Below, piece after piece: positions 8,572 to 19,800 of a DNA stretch of 64,000 bases. The notes below the pieces were generated by a model that searched no databases, was not told the origin of the DNA, and worked only from the letters and a program-made list of their open reading frames with translations. A program made the translations under genes and the position numbers. Source of the DNA: Bacteroidales bacterium. GTDB taxonomy: Bacteria; Bacteroidota; Bacteroidia; Bacteroidales; WCHB1-69. The stretch spans positions 64,208 through 128,207 of the forward strand of contig JAEEKX010000043.1 in assembly GCA_016288655.1 (NCBI GenBank), read 5' to 3'. Every line of letters begins with the position of its first letter. The stretch's first letter is position 1.

Positions 8572-9435
8572 ATGAACGTCAACGCACGCTTGTTCTCCAT
8601 CGCCCGCCCTGTTGTGATGGGCATTCTCAACGTCACCGACGACTCCTTTTTCGACGGAGGGCGGTACGTTGACGATGCAGCCATCGTGCGCAGGGCGGAG
8701 CAGATTTTATCCGACGGCGCCGCCATCATCGATCTCGGGGCTGTCTCCACACGCCCGGGTGCGGCGGATGTTCCCGAGGCGGAGGAGTGGCGCCGTCTGG
8801 AACGGGCGTTGTCGCTCATTACCAAGCATTTCCCCGATGCTGTCATCTCTGTGGATACCTGGCGCAGCACGGTTGCCGAACGCTCCGTCAATGCCGGCGC
8901 CGCCATCGTCAACGACATCTCCGGCGGCACCTTCGACCCCGAGATGTTCGCCATGGTCGGGCGGTTGCACGTGCCCTACGTGCTCACTCATACGACTGCC
9001 AAGCCCGACAGGATGCAGCAGCAGACGTTGGGCGACGAGCCGCTGGCGGAGGTCTTGCGCTTCTTCGGTGAGCGCATCGACGCGCTGAAGCAGGCCGGCT
9101 GTGTCGATATCATCGTCGATCCAGGCTTCGGATTCGGCAAGACGTTGGAACAGAACTACTTGCTGATGGAAAATCTGCCTGCTTTCCGCATCTTCGGCTT
9201 CCCCATTTTAGTGGGAATATCACGTAAATCAATGATCTACAATCTATTAAAAATTAATCCGCAGTCGGCGTTGAATGGCACTACGGTGCTGAACACGGTG
9301 GCGTTGCGGAAGGGTGCCGCCATCCTGCGCGTGCATGACGTGCGCGAGGCGGTGGAGGCCATGAAACTTTGCGAGGCGCTGTCGGTTCACTCTCCTAGCC
9401 AACCCGCGTTGGATGATTTTTCTTATAGTTTATAA
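8572..9435 (+). CDS. folP: Dihydropteroate synthase
   Basis: 287 residues from the ATG at 8572; a TTG start at 8554 is possible but less likely. DHPS motifs are GILNVTDDSFFDGG (canonical P replaced by D), the DLGAVSTRPGA loop that contacts the pterin, NDISGG, DPGFGFGKT and GISRKSM. The enzyme condenses dihydropterin pyrophosphate with p-aminobenzoate in folate synthesis and is the sulfonamide target. It lies 29 nt after the C69 dipeptidase gene, and the endonuclease gene starts 10 nt after its stop, so the three may be co-transcribed although functionally unrelated. Confidence 0.95.
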   Translation: MNVNARLFSIARPVVMGILNVTDDSFFDGGRYVDDAAIVRRAEQILSDGAAIIDLGAVSTRPGAADVPEAEEWRRLERALSLITKHFPDAVISVDTWRSTVAERSVNAGAAIVNDISGGTFDPEMFAMVGRLHVPYVLTHTTAKPDRMQQQTLGDEPLAEVLRFFGERIDALKQAGCVDIIVDPGFGFGKTLEQNYLLMENLPAFRIFGFPILVGISRKSMIYNLLKINPQSALNGTTVLNTVALRKGAAILRVHDVREAVEAMKLCEALSVHSPSQPALDDFSYSL

Positions 9436-9445
9436 AAGAATGATT

Positions 9446-10540
9446 ATGAGAAAATTACAGTTACTTCTTCTTCTGTTTTTCTTTGGGACGCTTGCTTCTG
9501 CGCAGGTGCCTGTCGGTTACTACAATGCAGCTGTAGGCAAGAGCGGCGAGGAACTCCGCACCGCTTTGTACAACATCATCAAGACGCATAACGCGGTGGA
9601 TTACGGATACTTATGGACTGCCTTCCAATCGACGGACAAGATGGAGAGCGGCTACGTGTGGGACATCTATTCGGACGTGCCGGGCGGCACGGCGGCTTAC
9701 TACTTCGCCTTCGGCACCAACCAGTGCGGCAGTTATTCGCAGGAGGGCAACTGCTACAACCGTGAGCACACCGTGCCGCAGAGCTGGTTCGGTGATGCCG
9801 TTCCGATGAAGACCGACCTCTTCCACATCTATCCCACCGACGGCTGGGTGAACAACAAGCGAGCCAATTTCCCTTACGGGACCGTGGCTTCCCCCACCTG
9901 GACCAGCACCAACGGCTCCAAACTCGGGCCGTGCAGTTACCCCGGGTGCAGCGGGACCGCATTCGAGCCGATCGACGCTTACAAGGGCGACTTGGCGCGT
10001 GGATTTTTCTATATGTCAGTCTGTTACAAGGATAAAAACCTCGGGCAGACAGGCGAGTCCGTTTTTTCCGGCTCGGAGTTGGTGGCTTGGGCGCGCGACA
10101 TGTTCGTGGCATGGCACGAGGCCGACCCCGTGAGTGAAAAGGAAATCAGTCGTAACAATGTGATATACAATAATATACAACACAACAGAAATCCCTTCAT
10201 CGACTGTCCTGAGTTGGTGGATTATCTGTTCGGGTCGCGGACGAATGAGCCGTGGTACCCCACCTGTGTGGATTGGATTGAGATTCCCGAAAATGAGATG
10301 TTCACGACATCTTGTTCTTTGTATCCCAATCCGGCAGTGGGGAATGTGACAATTGAAAGCAGCGAGAATCAAATTGTTACAGTGGAAATATGCGATTTGA
10401 CTGGTCGGGAATTGCTTTCGAGGGAGGGCATCGGGGCTTCCACTTGCCAGATGGACCTTGGTGACCTGTCAGCGGGAACTTACTTCGTGAAAGTGAGGAC
10501 GTTGCGGACGGTGGAGGTGATGAAACTGGTGGTTCGTTAA
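9446..10540 (+). CDS. Secreted endonuclease I family protein with T9SS sorting domain
   Basis: 364 residues from the ATG at 9446; another ATG at 9440 is equally placed. The signal peptide (MRKLQLLLLLFFFGTLASAQ) is followed by an Endonuclease_1 (EndA/NucM) domain with the catalytic region NREHTVPQSWF and the metal-binding segment FHIYPTDGWVNNKRANFPYG. The last 75 residues are a type A T9SS sorting domain: SLYPNPAVGNVTIES, then ICDLTGREL, ending in YFVKVRTLRTVEVMKLVVR. I infer a cell-surface or released nonspecific DNase/RNase, useful for nucleotide or phosphate scavenging. Confidence 0.93.
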   Translation: MRKLQLLLLLFFFGTLASAQVPVGYYNAAVGKSGEELRTALYNIIKTHNAVDYGYLWTAFQSTDKMESGYVWDIYSDVPGGTAAYYFAFGTNQCGSYSQEGNCYNREHTVPQSWFGDAVPMKTDLFHIYPTDGWVNNKRANFPYGTVASPTWTSTNGSKLGPCSYPGCSGTAFEPIDAYKGDLARGFFYMSVCYKDKNLGQTGESVFSGSELVAWARDMFVAWHEADPVSEKEISRNNVIYNNIQHNRNPFIDCPELVDYLFGSRTNEPWYPTCVDWIEIPENEMFTTSCSLYPNPAVGNVTIESSENQIVTVEICDLTGRELLSREGIGASTCQMDLGDLSAGTYFVKVRTLRTVEVMKLVVR

Positions 10541-10670
10541 GATTTCTTTTGGTATTGCAACCAACACACTTTGAGCACCTTTGAAGGGTGCATCTTGGGT
10601 GTCCACATTTCGTTGTTCAAAAAAAAAACGCATTTCCGCAAAAAACTTGCGTCAATCAAAAAAATATTCT

Positions 10671-10678
10671 TATTTTTG
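10671..10678 (+). promoter_or_regulatory. -7 element (TATTTTTG) upstream of the giant repeat protein gene
   Basis: TATTTTTG matches TAnnTTTG; a weak CTTG lies 21 nt upstream as a possible -33 box. It would give a 5' leader of about 120 nt, A-rich, in the 262-nt gap 10541-10802, in which I see no other feature. Confidence 0.45.
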
Positions 10679-10802
10679 TCAGATTTTATATAGAAGTGGA
10701 AAAGTTGTTGAAAAACGGCAACTCTCCATCGCTAATTTATTGTAAACAAAGAAAATAGAAAAATAGAGAAGAAAAATTAATAACTATCAAAAAATTGTTT
10801 TT

Positions 10803-13800
10803 ATGAAAAAGTACTACACTTTTGAGCCTAAAAACTTCCAAATCTTCGCCAAGATGCGGAATTTTATTGCCCTCGCACTCCTGTTGGTGCTGGCAGTAGG
10901 TAATGTGAATGCACAGGTTTACCAGAAGGTGACGGATGTGTCGCAACTCGCTGTGGGTGATCAGGTGATCATCGCGGCGGATGGTTTCGACTACGCCATC
11001 AGCACCACGCAGAATAACAACAACCGTGCGGCGGCAGCAATCACCAAAAGCGGCGATGAAGCCACTTGGACTACAGATGTCGCGGTGTTCACGTTGGAAG
11101 AGGGTACGGTAGAAGGTACCTTCGCCTTCAAGACAGACGATAATCAGTACATCTATGCTGCAGGTGCTAGCAGTAACAACTATCTGAAAACCAAAGCTAC
11201 GAAAGACAACAATGGTGCTTGGTTGATTACCATCTCTGGTAGTGAGACCACCATTGTTGCGCAAAATGGCGCATCGCGCAATCACATGCGCTACAATCCC
11301 AATGGTGGAAATCCGCTCTTTTCGGCTTACGCCAGCACATCCACTGTTGCGAATCTGTGCTGCCTATACAAGGCGGCTTCCGCTCCCTGTCCGGATGTGA
11401 CGAACCTTCAGGGCACGGCCACCGAGAACACGGCAACGTTCACCTGGACGAGCGAGGCCACTGAGTTCGATTTCGAACTGGATGGTCAGCCGGTCGTCTT
11501 CACCCCCACAAATGCAGGCAATGACTGGACGCTGGTCATGGAGAACCTCGAGCCGAACACGACTTATTCACTGTCCGTCAAGCCCACCTGCAGTGGTGCT
11601 TTCGAGAAAGCCGACGCCACTACCACCTGTCCTGTTATTATAAATAATATTGTAGCGGACATTATGGTGAACGAGACTTATGAATTCGGTGGGGAAGCCC
11701 TCAGCGAAGCCGGTACCTATCAAGATACCATCGTTCTGGCCAATGGTTGCGACAGCGTCATTGTGTTGACGCTCACCGTCACCGTTCCCCAGTTCACCAT
11801 CACCGCCACCGCTGGTGCTAACGGCACCATCACCCCGGTCGGCGACACCGTTGTTGATTGGCACGCCACTCCGAGTTTCGCCTTCGCCGCGGATGATTGC
11901 TATGCAGTCGCCACGCTGACGGTGAACGGCACGGTCATCGACAACCCCACCAGCCCTTACGTTTTCGACCCCGTTGAAGCCAATGGCACCATCGAAGTTA
12001 CCTTCGCTCCTGCCGACCTCAACCTCACCTGGACCAACACCGGCAATGGCGACGGTCTGGTGAACGGCCAGCCCGCCGGCGTCTTCGCCACGGCTGCCTG
12101 CGGCGAGATGGTTCAGGGCTACGATGTGGAGGCCGCCATCGGCTCCCATATCGCTTCCGTGAAATGGAACAACTACCCGATCGTCCTCGGCGGTAACATC
12201 ACTGCTTGGACCATCAACATCCCCATGACGGTCAGCCCGGCGAACGCTGCGATCGAGGTCGATTTTGAACTTGACCAGCATGAAGTGACAGCCACCGTCA
12301 ACGACGGCACGATGGGCACCGCCACCCCGGCAACCGCCACCGTCAACTATGGTACTGACGCCACTGTGACGATTGCCGCCAACACCGGCTATCACATTGA
12401 CAGAGTGGTCTGCGGCAGCGACGAGGTCTCTTACGGTGCCAACACGGATGTGGCTGCTACCTATACGGTCAATTCAGTCACCTCCGACACCACTGTCGAG
12501 GTCTATTTCGCCATCAACACTTACACCCTCACGGTGAACGCCGGCGAGAACGGCACCGTCACCCCGGGTACCACCACGGTTGACTATGGCGCCGACCAGA
12601 CTTTCACCATCACGCCCAATGCTTGCTACCACATCGCCAGCGTTCAGGTCGATGGTGTTGACGTCGCTTTGACCGACTACACCTTCACCGCCGTCGATGC
12701 TGACGCCACCCTCGATGTCGTTTTCGCACTCGACTCCTTCGCCATGACCGCTACCATCCACGACCCGGCTATGGGTACCGTTGTCGGCGGCACCGCTGGT
12801 TGCGGTTCCACCTTCACTTATGAGGCCACCGCCAACACCGGCTACCATATCGACTCCGTCGCCATCGCCGGTACTGTCATCACCACCTACGGCAATCAAC
12901 CCGCCAACGTCAGTTTCAACGTTTCCAACGTACAGGCCGACACCGATGTTGACTTCTACTTCTCCATCAACCAATATGCGGTGACTGCCACCGCCACCAA
13001 CGGCACGGCCACTCCGGCCAGCGCCACCGTGGCTCACGGCGGTTCCCAGATCATCACCCTGCAACCCGATCCTTGTTATGAGTTGACCTCCGTCACCGTG
13101 AATGGTGAGGAGAGCATCTCCGAAGTGGTCTCCGGCGGTGCCAACACCCCCGTCGAAGCCATCAACGAACCCTTCGCCTTCATCACCAACGACAATGCCA
13201 GCATCAACATTGACAATTATCTCACGGGTTGGAGCGGACTCAACATCTACAGCCGTTCCTTCTCCATGATCAGAGTCGGTACGGGCAGTGCGCTTGGCAA
13301 ACTTTATTTGCCCGAACTGAATATCCCGGCCGGCACGGTCTTCACCGTCGAATTTGATGCCAAGGCCTGGAAGTCCGATGCCACCAGTTTTGAATTGGTT
13401 ATGGGTGACGAGACCAGAGTCATTGCCGGTCTTTCCAATGCTGACAACGATATTCTCGCTCACTATACGGAGACCTTTACGGCCACTTCCGATCCCACCG
13501 CCATCGTTTTCAAAGGCATTGTCAATTCCAAGAACAGATTCCAGTTGGATAACATCGTTGTCCGCTACGAGGTTGCGGCCCCGTCCACGCTGACCATCGA
13601 TCCTGTTGAAGAGGCCACCGACGTGGTTGCCACCTTCACCCAGATTTCCTACCCGATCACTGCCAGCGTCGTCGAAGGCGAGGGCACGATCAATGCCGAT
13701 GCCACTGTCCTTTGCGGACAGACCAGCGACGTGGTCATGACGGCCACTACCCCGGGCAACCACATCAACTACTACGTTGTGAACGGTGACACCACCCTCA

Positions 13801-16800
13801 TGGGCAACAACACCGATACCGACTACACGCTCACCCTTATGGGAGACACCACTTATACCGTTGAAGTTGCATACGCTGTCAACGAATACACCGTTTACAC
13901 CCAAGCTGTCACCGGTCAGGGTTCTTTCGATCCGATGACCCAGACGGTTGCTCATGGTAACAACGCTGACATCACGGTCCGCGCCGACTATGAGAACGGT
14001 TACCACATCGCTGACATCAACGGTGAGACCTACGGCAACAACACCGACACACTTGTCAACTACACGCTTGCCAACGTGGTCAGCGACACGACGCTCCGCG
14101 TCAACTTCGCCTTGAACGTCTATCCGATCACGGTCACCAACCTGAATCCCGACCACGGTACCGTGGCTCCGACCACTCAGGATTGGACTTGGGGCGAGAA
14201 TGCCGCTTTCAACATCACCCCGAACACTCCGTGCTACTACATCAGCGAAATCAGCGTTGACGGTACCGCACTGGTTGCCGGCACCGACTATGTGGTCACT
14301 GGCGACACCTACACCTTCCTCGCTGTCGTTGACGAACACACCCTGCAGGTCGATTTCACCGACTCGCTGTTCTCCATGACCGCGACCATCACCAGCGGCT
14401 CCGATGCTACTGTGAACATCACCGACAGCGTCCACTGCGGTGACAACTTCACCTTCCACATTGAGGCCGCCGAAGGCCAGCACCTCACTGACATCTATGT
14501 TGACGGTGTTCTCGACACCACCTTCACCAACCAGGAGGATGTATATGAGCCGGCCATGATCGCCGACATCCATGAGAACCACAATGTCGAGGTGTCCACC
14601 GCCATCGACTACTACGACATCACGATTAGCAGCACCGGCGATGGTACCACCAACCTGGATGGCGCTTACAATGTGGCTTACAACACAGCGATGGACTTCG
14701 TCTTTGCTCCGACGGCTTGCGTTGAACTCGCTTCCTTCACCATCAACGGTGAAGAGTATGTGGATTCCGTCGTTGCGAATGCCTACACCTGGCACGCCAC
14801 TGGCGACGCCACCATCGAGGTTGTCTATGACAGCATCGTTTACAACATGACTGCTACGTTTGACGCCAACGGCGGTACCGTTACTGAGGGCACCGTGGTT
14901 TGCGGCAACGATTACGAATACACCATTACGGCTGAAGAGGGCTGGCACGTCGAATCCTACACCATCGGCGGCACCACGACCAACTTCGGCACCAACGATG
15001 ACACGGACCTCACCTACACGGTTGTGGCCGCTTCGCAAGACACCAACCTTACGGTCGTCTTCGCCCACAACACCTATGCAGTGAACGTCTGCACTGTCAC
15101 CGGCGGTACGCTGGTCTCTGACCTCGCCATTGTTGACTACGACAGCACCGCCGTCGTTACCGTCACGGCCGACTACGCCAACGGTTACCACATCGAGAGC
15201 GTTGACAACCAAGTGAACCTTGGTGCCAACGACGATACCTTATATGTATATGAGGTCACCGGCATCCGTCATGACACCACCATCTGCGCTGTGTTCGATC
15301 TGAACAACTACACGATCACCGCCACGGCCAACGCCAACGGTAACATCACCGACGAAGGTGACACCATCGTGAAGTGGGGCGACAACATGTCCTACACCAT
15401 TACCTCCAACACCCCGTGCTACTACATCAGCACCGTGGTCATCGACGGCGTTGACAGTGTAATCAACGACAGTGTTGCTTTCAACCACACCTTCGCTAAC
15501 GTTCAGAATGACCACACCATTGAGGCCAACTTCGAGACCTACCGTTATGAGGTTGCCACCTCTGTGAATGATGTTCTGATGGGCACCATCACCGAGACTG
15601 ATACGCTCGACTGCGGTGAGACCTTCAACTACACCGTCACCCCGACCCTCGGCTATCACATCGTTTCCGTGGCTGTCGATGGCGTTGACGTGACCGACAT
15701 TACCGACAGCTTGCTTTATGAAGGTTCTATTGACAACCTTCTGGCTAATCACACGGTGGTCGCCACCTTCGACATCAACCACTACCTCATCGACGTGACC
15801 GCCGGTGCCAACGGTACGGTCACTCCTGGTGACACGGTTCTTGAACATGGTCAGGATGTCACCTACACCCTTACCCCCGATGATTGTTACTACATCAGCG
15901 AGATCATCCTCGACGGTGCCGCTCAGGCCGTCACCAATCCCACTGGCATGACCTTCACGCTGGCTGCCGTCAGTGAGGCCCACACCCTGGAGGTCAACTT
16001 CGACATCTACACTTACGAGATGCAGGAGACCCACACGGGCGACGGCACTGTGACCACTGCCACGGTGAATTGCGACGATCCTTACACCTACACCATCCAA
16101 GCGGGTGTCGGCTATCACATCGCCTCTTACGAGATCGGCGGCACGACCGTTTACAACACCGAGGTTGAGCCCAACGACTACAACACCGAGACTGTGACCG
16201 TCGCCAACGCTCGTCAGGACACCATGCTGACCGTTGTCTTTGAGATCGACACCTACACGGTGAGCGCTTGCACCGCTGCCAACGGCACGCTGGTGGTGAA
16301 CGCCCCGGTGGAGGTTGACTCCAACGCCAACACGACGGTGACCGTCACCGCCGATTATGCCAACGGTTATCACATCGCTGAGATCACCGACAACCGCGGT
16401 GGTCAGGTGACCCTCGGCGCCAACATCGACACCACCTATACTTATCAGGTGGACAACGTTGACCAAGACATCGAGGTCTGCGCCGTCTTCGCTCTCAACG
16501 AATTCCACATCACCGCCACCGCTGGCGCCAACGGCACCATCACTCCTGACGGTGTGGATACCATCCTCTATGGTGAAACCCTCACCTACAGCATCGAACC
16601 GAACCACACTTGCTACTACATCTCCGACGTCGTTGTTGACGGTGCCAGCGTCTGGACCGGCTACACCGATTCCGTGAACGCCTACACTTACACCTTCGTG
16701 GCTTCCGATTTCGATCAGTCTGTTGTGGAGCACACCATCACCACCGAATACACCATCTTCGAATATGAAATGGCCTCCAACGCCATCACCGAAGGTACGG

Positions 16801-19800
16801 TCACTTCCGCCACCGTGGATTGCGGTACGGATTACGACTATGAGATCCACGCCAACGTGGGTTACCATATTGACCACGTCGTTCTCAACGGCACGACCAC
16901 CAACTTCGACGGTCAGATTGCCGATACGATCATCACCATTACGGATGTCCAGAGCGACAACCTGTTGGATGTCTATTTCAGCATCAACCACTACGACATC
17001 GTGGCTACCACGAACAACGAGCACGGCACGATTACTCCTGCCGGCACCACCGATGTGGAGCACTTCTCCAGTCTGACCTACACCATCACTCCTGAGGAGC
17101 CCTGCTACCATATCGAGGATGTGTTGGTTGACGGTGCTTCCGTGGGCGCTGTTGACACCTACACCTTCAGCAACATTGCTGGCCCGCACACCATCGAGGC
17201 CGACTTTGCCATCAACCGCTACGCGATGAACGAGACCCACACCGGCAACGGTACGGTCACCACCGACACGGTTGACTGCGGCGACGCTTACCAGTACACG
17301 ATGACCGCCGACACCGGTTGGCACATCCAGAACCACACCCTTGGTGGTCAGACCTACACGCTGAACCACAACAGCGACATGGTTGCTTACAGAAACGTGA
17401 CGGCCGCCATGCAGGACACCGTTCTTGACGTGGTCTTCGCCCGTAACCTTTACAACATCGACGTGACCTCCACCGGCAACGGCGTCACCACTCCTGGCGA
17501 CACCACGGTTGAGTTTGAAGCCGACGTTACCTACAACATGGTTGCCGACAGCGGTCACCACATCCTTTCCGTGACGGTTGACGGCACTGCCGAGACTGTT
17601 CCCGCCAACGCCACGACCTTCGACTACACCTTCACCGGCGTGGCCGAAGATCACACCCTTGAGGTGGTTTACGAAGCCAATGTCTATACCATCACCGCTT
17701 CCGCCGATCCTCATGGCACGATCATGATGGCTGGTGCGAATGAGGTTGAGTTTGGCGGCAGCGTGGACTTCGCCATCACCGCCGACCACTGCTACAACAT
17801 CAGCGCTGTGTTGGTTGACGGCGTTGCCGATCCTGACTTCCAGGGCGGTGTTGCCACGGCCACCTACACGATGTCGGATGTCAACGCTGACCACACTGTC
17901 ACCGCTCAGTTCGCCATCAACACCTATGATGTCACCGTCACCTCCACCGGCAACGGCACGGTCACCCCGACCACTGGCACCTACAACTGCGGCGACACTG
18001 TTGCCTTCACCTTCACCCCGGCTACCGGCGTTGAGGTTGAGAGCGTGGTCGTCAATGGCCAGAATCTCGGCAGCATGCCCCAGTACGTCATCAACGGCAT
18101 CGAAGCCGACTACACGGTTGACGTCACCTTCGCTGACATCACTTACACGCTCACCGCTGTGGCTTACAACAACGGCACCATCACTCCGGAAGGCGATACG
18201 GTTGTTGCCTACGACGGCACGATCACCTACACCCTCACTCCGGATGCCTGCCAGACGGTTTCTGAAATCCTCGTTGACGGTGTCTCCTACCTCGACAGTG
18301 CCAACTTCGACGGCACCACGCTGACCTTGAGCAACATCCAGCGTGACATGCGGATCCAGGCCTACTTCCAGGTGATGACCTACACCGTTGAAGCCACCCA
18401 GGCCGAAGGCGGTCTCATCACTGAGACGGGCGTCTATAACTGCGGTACCGACGTGGTCTATACCATCACCCCGGCTGAGTGCTACACCATCAGCGATGTG
18501 ACGGTTGACGGTGCTTCCGTGGGTGCGGTTGATACCTACACCTTCGCTGCCATCGACACCAACCACACCATCACCGCTACCTTCGAGATGAACACCTACA
18601 CCATCACCGCCAACGCTGGCAACGGCGGCACCATCACTGCCACCGACACCTTCAACTGCGGCGAGACCCCGACCTACGTCATCACTCCCGACACTGGCTA
18701 CTACATCGTCAGCGTCATGGTTGACAGCGTCGAGCAGGGTGCCATCGACACCTACACCTTCGGTGCTCTTGATGCCGACCACACCATCGATGCCACCTTC
18801 GCCATCTACACCTATACGATTACCTCCACCGCCAACGTTGGCGTGACCATCGCTCCTATTGATGGCGACACCGTGGTTGAGTACGGTGCCAACCTTACCT
18901 ACACCTTCACGGTTGATTCCTGCTACGAAATCGTTGATGTGATGGTTGATGGTGAGAGTGTGGGTGCTGTTAACACATTCGACTTGTCCGACATCCAGGC
19001 CGACCACGTGATTTCCGTCAGCGCTGCCATCCTGACTTACAACATCACCGCCACGGTTACCGGCGAAGGCAGCATCACTCCTGCCGGTGTCACCGCTGTG
19101 AACTGCGATGGTACGCAGAACTACACCATCACCCCGGCCGTGGGCTATGTCATCGACGATGTGACGGTTGACGGTACTTCCGTCGGCGTGGTCACTTCCT
19201 ACACCTTCACCAACGTGACGGCTGACCACACCATCGACGTGGTCTTCACCGCCATCGCCGACTCTACCTACACGATCACGGCTACGGCTTCCGCCAACGG
19301 TACCATCACTCCTGCCGGTGCCATCACGGTCAACTACGGCGCCAGCCAGACCTTCGTCATGACTCCTGATGAGTTCTACACCGTGGGTGATGTCCTGGTT
19401 GACAGCGTCTCCGTGGGTGCGGTTACCAGTTACACCTTCACCAACGTGACGGCTGACCACACTATCGACGTCATCTTCGTTGCCGCCGAGTGCGAGGTTC
19501 CCACCTTGGCTTGGACCGACGAAATCACTGGCACCTCCGCCAAGTTGAACTGGACCGATATGGGCGCTGCTTCTTACACTGTCCGTTACAAACTCATCAC
19601 CGACACGGTCTATACCGTTGTTGACAACATCACCGACAACTTCTACGAACTGACTGGTCTGACGGAGAACACCCGCTATGTGTGGAACGTCCGTTCCGCT
19701 TGCATCAGCGACAGCATCCTCAGCAACTGGAGCTCGCAGCAGGTCTTCCAGACCGAGGGCGACACCAGCTATCCTGATGGCATCATCGACAACATGCTGG

